The notes: generated by a model from the letters alone, not told the origin. A stretch of 10,850 nt of DNA from Dehalococcoidia bacterium (GCA_013202615.1 JABMRL010000017.1:1-10850), one strand, 5' to 3'; numbered from the stretch's first letter, positions 1 through 7,843 are shown. Translations and numbers: made by a program.

Positions 1-102
1 GATTTTATCATTTCGGAACACCTGCACCTCTTCACCCAGTTCGCTCAGGTACTGATAGAGGTTGTAGGTAAAACTATCGTAGTTATCAATCAACAGGAGC
101 AT
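1..102 (-). CDS. trpG: Anthranilate synthase component II (glutamine amidotransferase), N-terminal part only
   Basis: Reading the minus strand from the ATG at 102-100 gives 34 codons with no stop, running off the left edge. The peptide begins [15 protein letters not shown], the typical N-terminus of class I glutamine amidotransferases that partner TrpE (or PabB). TrpG releases ammonia from glutamine and channels it to TrpE for anthranilate formation in the cytoplasm. The start lies 17 nt inside the 3' end of trpE (stop at 88-86), the kind of overlap expected of translationally coupled subunits. The triad Cys-His-Glu lies outside the window and cannot be checked. An amphibolic TrpG/PabA role is possible. 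The Trp-specific leader upstream of trpE supports assignment to tryptophan synthesis. Confidence 0.9.
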   Translation of the reverse strand, partial: MLLLIDNYDSFTYNLYQYLSELGEEVQVFRNDKI

Positions 103-1525
103 GGCTGGCCTCCGCCTGCTTGATGGCAGTAAATAATGCCTGGGCTTTATTCAGGCTTTCCTGGTACTCATTCTCAGGAATACTGTCGGCAACAATGCCC
201 CCGCCCGCCTGAACGTGAGCAACACCGTCCTTGATGACAATGGTGCGGATGGCGATAGCGGTATCAAGGTTGCCGGAGAAATCAAAGTAGCCGACGGCGC
301 CGGCGTAAGGGCCTCTTTTATCCGGTTCCAGCTCGGCAATTATCTCCATAGCCCGTATCTTCGGTGCCCCGGAGACGGTGCCGGCAGGGAAGCAGGCCCT
401 CAGGGCGTCGTACTGGGTCATTCCGGCCCTCAATTTACCCTGGACATGGGACACCAGGTGCATTACGTGCGAGTACCTCTCGATGTCCATGAACTGGGTG
501 ACGGAAACCGTGCCCGGCTGGCTGATGCGGCCGATATCGTTGCGGCCGAGGTCGACCAGCATGATATGCTCGGCGCGTTCCTTCTCGTCGTTCAGCAGTT
601 CCCTGGCCAGCTCCAGGTCGCGGTCGGGGTCAGGGCTGCGGGGGCGGGTGCCGGCGATGGGGTGGTTGGAGACAATGCCGTCCTCCACCCGGACCAGCAG
701 CTCCGGAGAAGCGCCCACGATGTGGCAGTCGCCGAGGTGCAGGAAATACATATAGGGAGAGGGGTTAATCGAGCGCAAGGCGCGGTAGATGGCAAAAGGA
801 CTGGCGCCGGTACGTTTGGACAGGCGCTGTGACAGGACGGCCTGGATAATGTCTCCAGCAAAGATATATTCCTTGGCCCTGGTGACCAGGCTTTCATATT
901 CGGCCCGGGAGAGATTTGGCGTGACCGGAGACTCCGGGACGGCTGACGGCGGAGCGTCGGTGTTAACCGGCTGCTTTAGCCTTGCCACTATGCGGTCGAT
1001 TTTACCCGTTGCCTCGGAGTACGCCTGCTCAATATCACCATCGAGGTGGGCATGGGATACTATTTTTATCTTGTGGGTCAGGTGGTCAAAGACCAGCAGC
1101 GTATCCGCCAGCATCAACACCGACTCCGGAAGACCATGAGGGTCGTTATCCGGGGTGGGCAGGTTTTCAAAGTACCTGGCCACTTCGTAACTGAGATAGC
1201 CGACGATTCCGCCATGGAAACGGGGCAGGCCGGATACCGGCACCGGCCGGTAATGCTGGAACTCCTTTTCGATAAGTGTCAGCGGGTCAACGGGGTTTTC
1301 CCGGCCGGTTTTTATAACCAGAGACGGTTCCGTGCCGATAAAGCTGTAGCGGGCGAGTCTTTCCCCGCCCTCCACGCTCTCCAGAAGAAACGAGTAGTCG
1401 CCCTGCGCTATCTTGAGATATGCCGAAACCGGTGTCTCCAGGTCGGCCACCATCTCATGGTATACCGGTACCAGGTTACCCTGTTGCTTCAGTTTTTTAA
1501 CTTCTTCTAATTCCGGATAGTACAT
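86..1525 (-). CDS. trpE: Anthranilate synthase component I
   Basis: This 479-residue protein converts chorismate plus ammonia to anthranilate and pyruvate, the first committed step of tryptophan synthesis, in complex with TrpG. The N-terminal domain holds LLES at residues 47-50, the region that binds feedback tryptophan in TrpE proteins. The chorismate-binding domain occupies roughly residues 205-470, with HPIAGTRPR (288-296), the acidic block [11 protein letters not shown] (310-320), [11 protein letters not shown] (323-333), the segment [11 protein letters not shown] (379-389) and [15 protein letters not shown] (440-454). These are all classical TrpE/PabB signatures. The ATG at 1525 was chosen because the protein then begins [12 protein letters not shown] like other TrpE proteins, an AAGGA purine box lies just upstream, and it sits 22 nt after the leader terminator. 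The same frame stays open upstream to 1777, but that stretch is the T-box RNA. Expression is expected to follow uncharged tRNA-Trp, with feedback inhibition by tryptophan in addition. PabB is the alternative; LLES and the T-box argue against it. Confidence 0.95.
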   Translation of the reverse strand: MYYPELEEVKKLKQQGNLVPVYHEMVADLETPVSAYLKIAQGDYSFLLESVEGGERLARYSFIGTEPSLVIKTGRENPVDPLTLIEKEFQHYRPVPVSGLPRFHGGIVGYLSYEVARYFENLPTPDNDPHGLPESVLMLADTLLVFDHLTHKIKIVSHAHLDGDIEQAYSEATGKIDRIVARLKQPVNTDAPPSAVPESPVTPNLSRAEYESLVTRAKEYIFAGDIIQAVLSQRLSKRTGASPFAIYRALRSINPSPYMYFLHLGDCHIVGASPELLVRVEDGIVSNHPIAGTRPRSPDPDRDLELARELLNDEKERAEHIMLVDLGRNDIGRISQPGTVSVTQFMDIERYSHVMHLVSHVQGKLRAGMTQYDALRACFPAGTVSGAPKIRAMEIIAELEPDKRGPYAGAVGYFDFSGNLDTAIAIRTIVIKDGVAHVQAGGGIVADSIPENEYQESLNKAQALFTAIKQAEASHAPVD

Positions 1526-1547
1526 TTTCCTTGCCTTTTCGGGGAAT

Positions 1548-1578
1548 AAAAAAACCTCCGCCCTGGAAGGGGCGGAGG
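1548..1578 (-). terminator. Intrinsic terminator of the trp T-box leader
   Basis: On the minus strand a 9-bp perfect stem CCTCCGCCC/GGGCGGAGG (1578-1570 with 1563-1555) has a six-base loop and is followed directly by seven T residues (1554-1548). It is a textbook rho-independent terminator, 22 nt before the trpE start. It is the default OFF structure when tRNA-Trp is charged. Confidence 0.95.
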
Positions 1579-1601
1579 CTGCTTCCGCGGTGCCACCCTT
1601 C
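1566..1601 (-). promoter_or_regulatory. T-box antiterminator
   Basis: The minus strand folds as helix A1 GAAGGG (1601-1596) with CCCTTC (1571-1566), a seven-base bulge TGGCACC (1595-1589), and helix A2 GCGGA (1588-1584) with TCCGC (1576-1572), closed by a short loop. All pairs are Watson-Crick. The 3' strand of this structure shares bases 1578-1570 with the 5' arm of the terminator, so the two folds exclude each other, as required for a transcriptional T-box switch. Confidence 0.93.
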
Positions 1602-1853
1602 TTGGTCATGCAATATAAGAAAAATGCATGACCATCTCTTGCCGGTACGGTCCTTCCGTGGAAGGACGATACCCCGGGATGTGATAACGCTTCCCCTGCG
1701 TCAAAGCCTACTTGCGATAATAGCTTTCGGTTTGCGGCTCCCAGGTCCATTCGTCTCCGGCGCTGGCATCGGCTCACACTTTACCCGACTCTCTGAGCCC
1801 CGCTCTGGAGGCTACTAGTCCTGTTCGCAGCCTTTACGTGATTATTTGTGGTA

Positions 1854-1882
1854 AGTGTAACAGCCGATTATCCGTTTGTCAA
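1854..1882 (-). promoter_or_regulatory. Promoter of the trp operon
   Basis: On the minus strand a consensus -35 TTGACA (1882-1877) is followed, after a 17-bp spacer, by TACACT as -10 (1859-1854). Transcription would start near 1847, just 5' of T-box stem I, which independently supports the call. No operator-like palindrome was recognised beside it, which fits control by the T-box rather than by a repressor. Confidence 0.85.
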
Positions 1883-1898
1883 GTGCTCGCCTTCAATA

Positions 1899-1927
1899 TT
1901 GCTGCCTGCTAAGGGGTATGCTATACT
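1899..1927 (+). promoter_or_regulatory. Promoter of the rpsB operon (extended -10)
   Basis: TATACT at 1922-1927 is preceded by the extended -10 element TG (1919-1920). A weak -35, TTGCTG (1899-1904), sits at 17-bp spacing. Transcription would begin about 1934, giving a 5' leader of only about 38 nt before the rpsB start. Only 16 bp separate its -35 from the -35 of the divergent trp promoter. The hexamer match is good at -10 and poor at -35, hence moderate confidence. Confidence 0.65.
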
Positions 1928-1971
1928 TTAAATCGACATATTTAATTCCAGACGGGAAAAGGGGGGAGAAT

Positions 1972-2757
1972 TTGCCAGATACAACAACCATAAAACAACT
2001 TCTGGAAGCGGGTGCCCACTTCGGACATCAGACGGGGCGATGGCATCCCCGTATGAAGAGCTATATCTTCACAAAGCGTAATGGTATTCACATCATTGAC
2101 CTGGAAAAGACGGCAGCTATGCTGGACAAGGCCTGTGAGTATGTTAAGGAGCTGGTGGCGAGTGCCGGCACCATACTGTTTGTCGGCACCAAGAAACAGG
2201 CCCAGGAGTCAGTTGTAGAAGAAGCGCAGCGCTGCGGCATGCCGTACATTGACCAGCGCTGGCTGGGCGGAACGTTGACCAACTTTGCTACCATTCAGGC
2301 GCGCATTGACCACCTGGTGCGCATGGAAGACCAGCAATCAAGAGGAGAATTCGGCCGCCTGACTAAAAAAGAAATCATGAAAATAAGTGAGGAGATTGAA
2401 AAACTCAATACGCAGATGGGCGGCATTAAAGAAATGACCAACCTGCCCAATGCGCTGTTTCTCGTTGACCCGACGAAGGAAGGTATCGCGCTTGCCGAGG
2501 CCAAGCGAATGGGAATACCGGCGGTGGCTATCGTGGACACCAACTGTAATCCCGATGTGATAGACTGTCCGATACCGGCGAATGATGACGCGATTCGTGC
2601 CATAAGGCTGATATGCGGCAAGATTGCCGATGCCGTTCTGGAGGGCAAAGCCGGTTTTGCCGAAGTCTCAATAGAGGCGGCGGAGATGGAAGGGGTGGGG
2701 GAAGCCGAGGCACTGGAAACGATGGGGCCGCTAATCTTCACTCCGGAAGAGGAATAA
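1972..2757 (+). CDS. rpsB: 30S ribosomal protein S2
   Basis: This 261-residue S2 protein belongs to the head/body junction of the small ribosomal subunit and is needed for S1 recruitment in bacteria that have it. Family hallmarks are visible: [19 protein letters not shown] near the N-terminus, then [20 protein letters not shown], and [14 protein letters not shown]. The central helical insert is followed by [13 protein letters not shown] and [20 protein letters not shown], and the C-terminal tail is acidic. The start is taken as TTG at 1972, because a purine-rich AAAGGGGGGAG box lies immediately upstream and the protein then has the usual S2 length. Upstream ATGs in the same frame (1876, 1918) lie in or before the promoter. 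It is the first gene of a compact operon with tsf, whose ribosome-binding site overlaps the rpsB stop codon. Confidence 0.97.
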   Translation: MPDTTTIKQLLEAGAHFGHQTGRWHPRMKSYIFTKRNGIHIIDLEKTAAMLDKACEYVKELVASAGTILFVGTKKQAQESVVEEAQRCGMPYIDQRWLGGTLTNFATIQARIDHLVRMEDQQSRGEFGRLTKKEIMKISEEIEKLNTQMGGIKEMTNLPNALFLVDPTKEGIALAEAKRMGIPAVAIVDTNCNPDVIDCPIPANDDAIRAIRLICGKIADAVLEGKAGFAEVSIEAAEMEGVGEAEALETMGPLIFTPEEE

Positions 2758-2769
2758 GGAGGACTATTC

Positions 2770-4006
<1,237 letters not shown>

Positions 4007-4012
4007 GGTAAA

Positions 4013-4570
4013 ATGGTTAGCGACGAGTTACAGAAAATAGAGGGCAGGATGCAGGCGTCTGTCAGCGGCCTGCGCAAAGAGTTGGCTACACTGCGCACCG
4101 GACGTGCCACACCGGCACTGGTCGAGCACATCAGGGTGGACTACGCTGGCGTGCCCACGCCTCTCAATCAGATTGCCGGCATTTCCGTGTCTGAAGCCAG
4201 CCTTCTCATTATCCAGCCCTGGGACAAGGGTAGTATTCGTGAGATTGAGAAAGCCATTCTGAAATCTGAACTCGGTTTTAACCCGACCAATGACGGGAAT
4301 GTTGTCAGAATCAGCATACCGCCGCTTTCCGAGGAAAGGCGACAGGAGCTTATCCGGGTGGTGCGGAAAAGGATTGAGGAGAGAAAGGTAACGGTGCGTA
4401 ATTTCAGGCATGAAGTTATGAATGACCTGAAGGGCATGGAAAAGAACAAAGAGATATCTGAAGATGAGCACAAGAGGGCTCTTGGCCAATTGCAGAAGCT
4501 CACCGATGCTCATATCGCTGAAATTGACCAGGCCGGGCGGGATAAGGAAAAGGAACTCCTGGAGGCTTAG
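4013..4570 (+). CDS. frr: Ribosome recycling factor
   Basis: RRF splits post-termination ribosomes together with EF-G so that subunits can be reused. The 185-residue length is exactly that of the family. Diagnostic segments are LRTGRATPALVEHI, VDYAGVPTPLNQIA, IQPWDKGSIREIEKAI, LGFNPTNDGNVVRISIPPL, SEERRQELIRVVRKR and RNFRHEVMNDLK. The first and last parts form the long three-helix bundle and the middle part the beta/alpha/beta domain. ATG 4013 follows the pyrH stop by six bases and has only a weak GGGTAAA box, so translation probably depends on ribosomes finishing pyrH. The order rpsB-tsf-pyrH-frr is one of the most conserved bacterial gene strings. Confidence 0.97.
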   Translation: MVSDELQKIEGRMQASVSGLRKELATLRTGRATPALVEHIRVDYAGVPTPLNQIAGISVSEASLLIIQPWDKGSIREIEKAILKSELGFNPTNDGNVVRISIPPLSEERRQELIRVVRKRIEERKVTVRNFRHEVMNDLKGMEKNKEISEDEHKRALGQLQKLTDAHIAEIDQAGRDKEKELLEA

Positions 4571-4613
4571 AACGCCGTAATATATGCTGGCGATGCCGGG
4601 GAAAGGCGGAGCG

Positions 4614-5324
4614 ATGACATCAATAAAGCAGCAGATAAAACTATTGCCGGTTCACATCGCTTTTGTCCCTGATGGAAATGGGCGCTGGGCAGAGAAACGC
4701 GGGCTGCCCAGGCTGGCCGGGCATGAGGCCGGCGTGAAAAAAATGCGTTCCCTGGTTGAATACCTGAATGAGCTGAAGATAAAATACGTTACCCTTTACG
4801 GGTTTTCCACCGAGAACTGGGGTCGCCCGGAGGAGGAAGTGCACGGATTATTCCGCGTTCTGGGAGAGAGGATTGAAAAGGATGTCCCCAAGTTGCACCG
4901 GAAAGGCGTGAAGGTTCGGCACCTCGGGCGAATCGAGCAATTGCCCGACTGGCTGCAGGTATCAATTCGGCGTGCGGAGGAACGCACCAAGGATAATACC
5001 GGATTGACGATGAGCCTGGCATTTAACTATGGCGGGCGTGTTGAAATCGTTGATGCGGTTCGCCGCATTGTCACCGAAGGCATCCCGCCGGAGAAGATAG
5101 ACGAGAAACTGTTCAGTGACTATCTGTACACGGCTGGTATCCCTGACGTTGACCTTTTAATCAGAACCGGTGATGAATGGCGCCTCAGCAACTTCTTGTT
5201 ATGGCAGACCGCCTATAGTGAATATTACTTCACCGATGTTCTCTGGCCCGATTTTACCGAAGAAGACATGGACAAGGCGCTGGTTACCTACAGCCAGCGG
5301 GAACGGCGCTTCGGCGCGCTGTAA
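4614..5324 (+). CDS. uppS: Undecaprenyl diphosphate synthase (cis-prenyltransferase)
   Basis: UppS adds isopentenyl units in cis to farnesyl diphosphate, giving the C55 carrier used for peptidoglycan and surface glycans. It acts on the cytoplasmic face of the membrane. With the chosen start the protein has 236 residues. It carries HIAFVPDGNGRWAEKRGL with the catalytic Asp at 20, HEAG (37-40), LYGFSTENWGRP (61-72), FNYGGR (137-142) and the C-terminal block LLIRTGDEWRLSNFLLWQ (181-198), which binds the homoallylic diphosphate. ATG 4614 is preferred because an AAAGGCGGAG ribosome-binding site precedes it. An in-frame ATG at 4584 would add ten residues but has no such site. The family signature usually has GE where this protein has DE in RTGDEWR. 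Next to cdsA, as in many bacteria. Confidence 0.95.
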   Translation: MTSIKQQIKLLPVHIAFVPDGNGRWAEKRGLPRLAGHEAGVKKMRSLVEYLNELKIKYVTLYGFSTENWGRPEEEVHGLFRVLGERIEKDVPKLHRKGVKVRHLGRIEQLPDWLQVSIRRAEERTKDNTGLTMSLAFNYGGRVEIVDAVRRIVTEGIPPEKIDEKLFSDYLYTAGIPDVDLLIRTGDEWRLSNFLLWQTAYSEYYFTDVLWPDFTEEDMDKALVTYSQRERRFGAL

Positions 5325-5333
5325 ATATAGGGC

Positions 5334-6137
5334 ATGCTCAAGAGAAGGGTCATAACCGCACTATGGGGTCTCCCCCTGCTAGTTGTCGTCGTCTGGTTTG
5401 ATAAGCCTCTTCCCTGGTTCACCGTCTTTATCGTCATCTGGGGGCTTCTGGCCGCTTACGAATTCTATCGCCTGGTGGGCGTTTCCGGTATCCGTCCGCT
5501 GACCGTCTTCGGGCTGCTCTTTACGCTTTTGATATTAATCAGCCCGCATTGCCCGTCGCCGTTTGCCGCGCCGCTGCTGGTGACACTGGCCGTTGTGCTG
5601 CCGCTGATATGGCTGGTGCTGCGCCAGCGTGTAGAGGGAGCTTTTACCGGCTGGGCGTGGATGGTTACCGGGTTTCTCTACGTAGGCTGGATGCTGAGCT
5701 TTCTGGTGGATTTACGACTGGAGGCGGGCAGAAACTGGGTGTTTTTCGCTCTGTTCACTACCTTCGGCTCTGATACCTTCGCCTACTTCCTGGGACGGGC
5801 ACTGGGCAGGCACCGCCTGGCTCCCCAGATAAGTCCGCACAAGTCATGGGAAGGGGCGATTGGAGGTCTGCTGGGGGCGGCGGCGGTGAGCCTGCTATTC
5901 ACACTGTCAACACCGTTCCAGATTACGCTGAGCATCGGGCAGGGAGTAGTGCTGGCCCTGCTGGTGAGCGTTTTCGGGCAGGTTGGTGACCTGGCAGAGT
6001 CTCTGCTCAAACGTAACACCGGGGTAAAAGAATCGGGCGCTTCCATACCGGGTCACGGTGGCTTTCTGGACCGGATGGACAGCGTTGTCTTCGCCGGGAT
6101 AGTGGTGTATTTATATTACATATTTGTTATCCCGTAG
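5334..6137 (+). CDS. cdsA: Phosphatidate cytidylyltransferase (CDP-diglyceride synthase)
   Basis: CdsA makes CDP-diacylglycerol from phosphatidic acid and CTP, the branch point of bacterial phospholipid synthesis. It is an integral membrane protein of 267 residues with about eight hydrophobic segments, clear at about 6-22, 29-48, 57-72, 78-97, 107-126, 135-154, 176-215 and 251-266. Conserved regions are SDTFAYFLGRALGRHRL (146-162), PHKSWEGAIGG (168-178) and the C-terminal signature from SLLKR (223-227) to HGGFLDRMD (241-249). In that signature the usual K-D pair reads K-E (E233), a conservative departure from the PROSITE pattern. Start ATG 5334 follows the uppS stop by nine bases. In many bacteria dxr and rseP follow cdsA. 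Here they do not, so the operon appears to end at 6137, although no hairpin terminator was seen in the 109-nt gap. Confidence 0.94.
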   Translation: MLKRRVITALWGLPLLVVVVWFDKPLPWFTVFIVIWGLLAAYEFYRLVGVSGIRPLTVFGLLFTLLILISPHCPSPFAAPLLVTLAVVLPLIWLVLRQRVEGAFTGWAWMVTGFLYVGWMLSFLVDLRLEAGRNWVFFALFTTFGSDTFAYFLGRALGRHRLAPQISPHKSWEGAIGGLLGAAAVSLLFTLSTPFQITLSIGQGVVLALLVSVFGQVGDLAESLLKRNTGVKESGASIPGHGGFLDRMDSVVFAGIVVYLYYIFVIP

Positions 6138-6230
6138 CTGAGCTTGGTTATGGTTTCTTTTCTACCTCACCCCCTTTATCCCCCTCTACACAACAATTAC
6201 TTTAATTACTACTTAAGATGGTAGCGGTGG

Positions 6231-6239
6231 TGCTATAAT
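6231..6239 (+). promoter_or_regulatory. Extended -10 promoter of rsmG (leaderless start)
   Basis: TG-C-TATAAT (6231-6239) is a perfect extended -10 element. The sequence 17 bp upstream (ACTTAA, 6211-6216) is a poor -35, as extended -10 promoters allow. Counting seven bases from the end of the hexamer puts the transcription start at 6246-6247, the position of the rsmG GTG. The rest of the 6138-6230 gap is a pyrimidine-rich, AT-rich stretch in which no gene or hairpin was recognised. Confidence 0.65.
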
Positions 6240-6246
6240 TTAGCCT

Positions 6247-6963
6247 GTGGAAGTACTTGTAACTGGAGCCGAGAAGCTGAGTCTGCGCCTTACTCCCCGT
6301 CAGCTCGAGCAGTTTAAGGTCTACTATCAGGAGCTCATCGACTGGAACCAGCGGTTAAACCTGACGGCGATTACCGATTATGAGGAAGTACAGGTCAAAC
6401 ACTTCCTTGATTCACTTACCGTGGTTCAGGCGTTTAAGCTGCCGTTAAGTAAGGGGATGAAGCTTATTGACGTTGGCACGGGGGCAGGGATACCCGGAAT
6501 TCCGCTTAAAATACTCCTGCCTGAAATCGAACTGGTGCTCCTTGATGCCACGAAGAAGAAAGCAGGCTTCCTGGAGCATATTATCCAGCAGCTGAACCTG
6601 AAGGATGTTGAAATTGTGGTCGGGCGGGCGGAAGAGGTGGCCCACAAATCTGAATACCGGCAGCAGTTCGACCTGGTTCTATCCCGGGCGGTGGCAGGGC
6701 TATCGGCATTGGTAGAGCTGACCCTGCCGTTCTGTGCCATCGGCGGCCGGTTCATCGCGCAGAAAAAGGGAAGTATAGAAACAGAGGTACAGTCGGCACA
6801 ACAAGCGATTTCACTTCTGGGTGGTGAACTTACCGATGTGAAAAGTATCGACCTGCCCGAGTTCGGCGACAGGCGCTGGCTGGTGGTCATTGACAAGGTC
6901 GGGGAGACGCCTGCGCAGTACCCCCGCCGCCCCGGCATCCCGGCGAAAAGGCCCCTTGTGTGA
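6247..6963 (+). CDS. rsmG: 16S rRNA (guanine-527-N7)-methyltransferase
   Basis: RsmG (GidB) uses S-adenosylmethionine to methylate N7 of G527 in the 530 loop of 16S rRNA. Loss of this modification gives low-level streptomycin resistance in several bacteria. The 238-residue protein has the N-terminal helical segment with WNQRLNLTAITD (33-44) and KHFLDSL (51-57). The SAM-binding motif I is LIDVGTGAGIPGIPLKI (73-89), the acidic post-I residue is in LVLLDATKKKAGFLEHI (97-112), and FDLVLSRAVAGL (141-152) and GGRFIAQKKG (166-175) follow. The GTG at 6247 is the only plausible start with a full-length family N-terminus. No Shine-Dalgarno is visible because the predicted mRNA begins at or one base before the start codon. 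The C-terminal basic tail is rich in Pro and Arg. Confidence 0.94.
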   Translation: MEVLVTGAEKLSLRLTPRQLEQFKVYYQELIDWNQRLNLTAITDYEEVQVKHFLDSLTVVQAFKLPLSKGMKLIDVGTGAGIPGIPLKILLPEIELVLLDATKKKAGFLEHIIQQLNLKDVEIVVGRAEEVAHKSEYRQQFDLVLSRAVAGLSALVELTLPFCAIGGRFIAQKKGSIETEVQSAQQAISLLGGELTDVKSIDLPEFGDRRWLVVIDKVGETPAQYPRRPGIPAKRPLV

Positions 6964-6979
6964 GTTGAGATGACCTGAA

Positions 6980-7804
6980 ATGAAGACAAAATATCTTAGT
7001 GTCATCTTGATTCTGCTTCTCATAATCTATGCGATTGGTTGCGCGGCTCCTGCCGCACCTCAAGTCACCAGGGTTATTGACGGAGACACTATAGAGGTTG
7101 ATATTTCTGGCAAAATATACAAAGTCCGCTACATTGGGATAGACACGCCAGAATTAGATGATAAACGCCCTGAATTTAATGCCCTAGCGCAGGAGGCTAC
7201 TAGATATAACAAAAAGCTTTTGGAAAAGAGAACCGTCAGGTTAGAGAAGGATATCTCAGAAACTGATAGATATGGAAGGCTTCTACGCTACGTCTACGTT
7301 GGTGATATCTTCGTTAATGCTGAGCTAGTAAGACAGGGACTGGCTGAAGTAAAGGCTTATCCTCCTGACACTAAATACCAAGACACCCTTGAGAAAGCTG
7401 AGGCAGAGGCGAAGCAGGACAAAAAAGGGCTTTGGGACTCATCTATTCCGCTACCTCCACCACCCACCGAAGTTCAAAATATCCAGATTACCCAAATTTT
7501 TTATGATGGGCAGGTTCCTCGTGTAGAGTCCGACGAATATGTAGAAATTACCAATCTCGGAGAACAACCTCAAGATTTGGCCGGGTGGATACTACAAGAT
7601 ATATCAGAGGGATATCCTTCATTCATTTTTCCGTCTTATATCTTGGCTTCGGGCGAAAGCACCCGAGTTTATACTAATGAGTATCATCCTGAATGGGGGG
7701 GTTTCAGCTTTGAATCTAGTCGAGCTATTTGGAACAATAGTGAGCCCGACATAGCTGCACTCTACAATAGCCAGGGGGAAGAGATATCCCGAAAAAGCTA
7801 CTAA
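6980..7804 (+). CDS. Secreted thermonuclease-family lipoprotein with C-terminal lamin-tail domain
   Basis: This 274-residue protein opens with a short Lys-containing n-region and a hydrophobic segment (residues 6-19) ending in AIGC. Cys21 is a likely lipidation site, so it should be anchored outside the membrane. Residues 28-153 are a staphylococcal-nuclease-like domain: VIDGDTIEV (32-40), YKVRYIGIDTPE (47-58) and TDRYGR (95-100). They retain counterparts of the S. aureus metal and catalytic residues: Asp36, Arg50, Asp55, Glu58 and Arg100. A Pro-rich linker (158-162) leads to a lamin-tail domain (about 166-274) with DEYVEITNLGEQPQDLAGW, a module common in extracellular proteins. It probably cleaves extracellular DNA or RNA. 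The gene is clearly AT-richer than its neighbours: hand counts give 40 % GC at 7081-7140 and 35 % at 7201-7260, against 63 % in pdxS at 8041-8100. It also uses many AGA, ATA and AAA codons, suggesting transfer. It starts 16 nt after rsmG with a weak ribosome-binding site. Confidence 0.88.
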   Translation: MKTKYLSVILILLLIIYAIGCAAPAAPQVTRVIDGDTIEVDISGKIYKVRYIGIDTPELDDKRPEFNALAQEATRYNKKLLEKRTVRLEKDISETDRYGRLLRYVYVGDIFVNAELVRQGLAEVKAYPPDTKYQDTLEKAEAEAKQDKKGLWDSSIPLPPPPTEVQNIQITQIFYDGQVPRVESDEYVEITNLGEQPQDLAGWILQDISEGYPSFIFPSYILASGESTRVYTNEYHPEWGGFSFESSRAIWNNSEPDIAALYNSQGEEISRKSY

Positions 7805-7814
7805 ATCTAATAAG

Positions 7815-7843
7815 TTGATAAACTATTAACTCAGTAGTAGAAT
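7815..7843 (+). promoter_or_regulatory. Promoter of pdxST
   Basis: TTGATA (7815-7820) and TAGAAT (7838-7843) are separated by exactly 17 bp in the AT-rich gap after the nuclease gene. Transcription would start about 7850, leaving a 40-nt leader before the pdxS ATG. This places the upstream in-frame ATG at 7848 at the transcript's very edge and argues against its use. No PdxR-like operator repeat was recognised. Confidence 0.7.

Larger units (their letters stand above)
1548..1847 (-). promoter_or_regulatory. tRNA-Trp-sensing T-box riboswitch (leader of trpE)
   Basis: The 300-nt leader between promoter and trpE shows the canonical T-box layout. In stem I the specifier loop has AGTA on the 5' side (1816-1813) and GAA-TGG-ACC on the 3' side (1752-1744). 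It is closed above by CTCC/GGAG (1810-1807 with 1758-1755) and below by CAGG/CCTG. TGG at 1749-1747 sits in the specifier position and encodes tryptophan. A distal stem with an AGAGAG bulge side and a TGAGCC return strand lies at about 1800-1768. A 9-bp hairpin, GGTCATGCA/TGCATGACC (1633-1625 with 1612-1604), occupies the stem III position. The T-box sequence GGGTGGCACCGCGG spans 1598-1585. Its bulge offers UGGC, which pairs with the 3' GCCA of tRNA-Trp, whose discriminator base is G in bacteria. Uncharged tRNA-Trp should stabilise the antiterminator and permit trpE transcription. Confidence 0.95.

Noticed and set aside
215..832. Plus-strand open frames across trpE, up to 205 codons
   Set aside because: They are antisense shadows of a well-conserved trpE and show no domain.
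1604..1637. A nine-codon leader peptide (MVMHFSYIA) in the trp leader as a classical attenuator
   Set aside because: It has no Trp codon and no convincing ribosome-binding site, and it lies within the T-box hairpin. The T-box explains regulation fully.
1526..1777. In-frame 84-residue N-terminal extension of trpE
   Set aside because: The stretch is the T-box RNA, including the terminator stem. The extension has no TrpE homology, and the ATG at 1525 has a purine-rich site and a normal N-terminus.
1876..1971. N-terminal extension of rpsB from an ATG at 1876 or 1918
   Set aside because: Both lie at or upstream of the predicted transcription start. The extra residues are not S2-like, and TTG 1972 has the strong purine box.
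4584..4613. Ten-residue N-terminal extension of uppS
   Set aside because: No ribosome-binding site precedes ATG 4584, whereas ATG 4614 has AAAGGCGGAG. Not fully excluded.
6138..6230. Possible terminator after cdsA
   Set aside because: There is a pyrimidine-rich run but no stem of useful length before it, so no intrinsic terminator can be supported.
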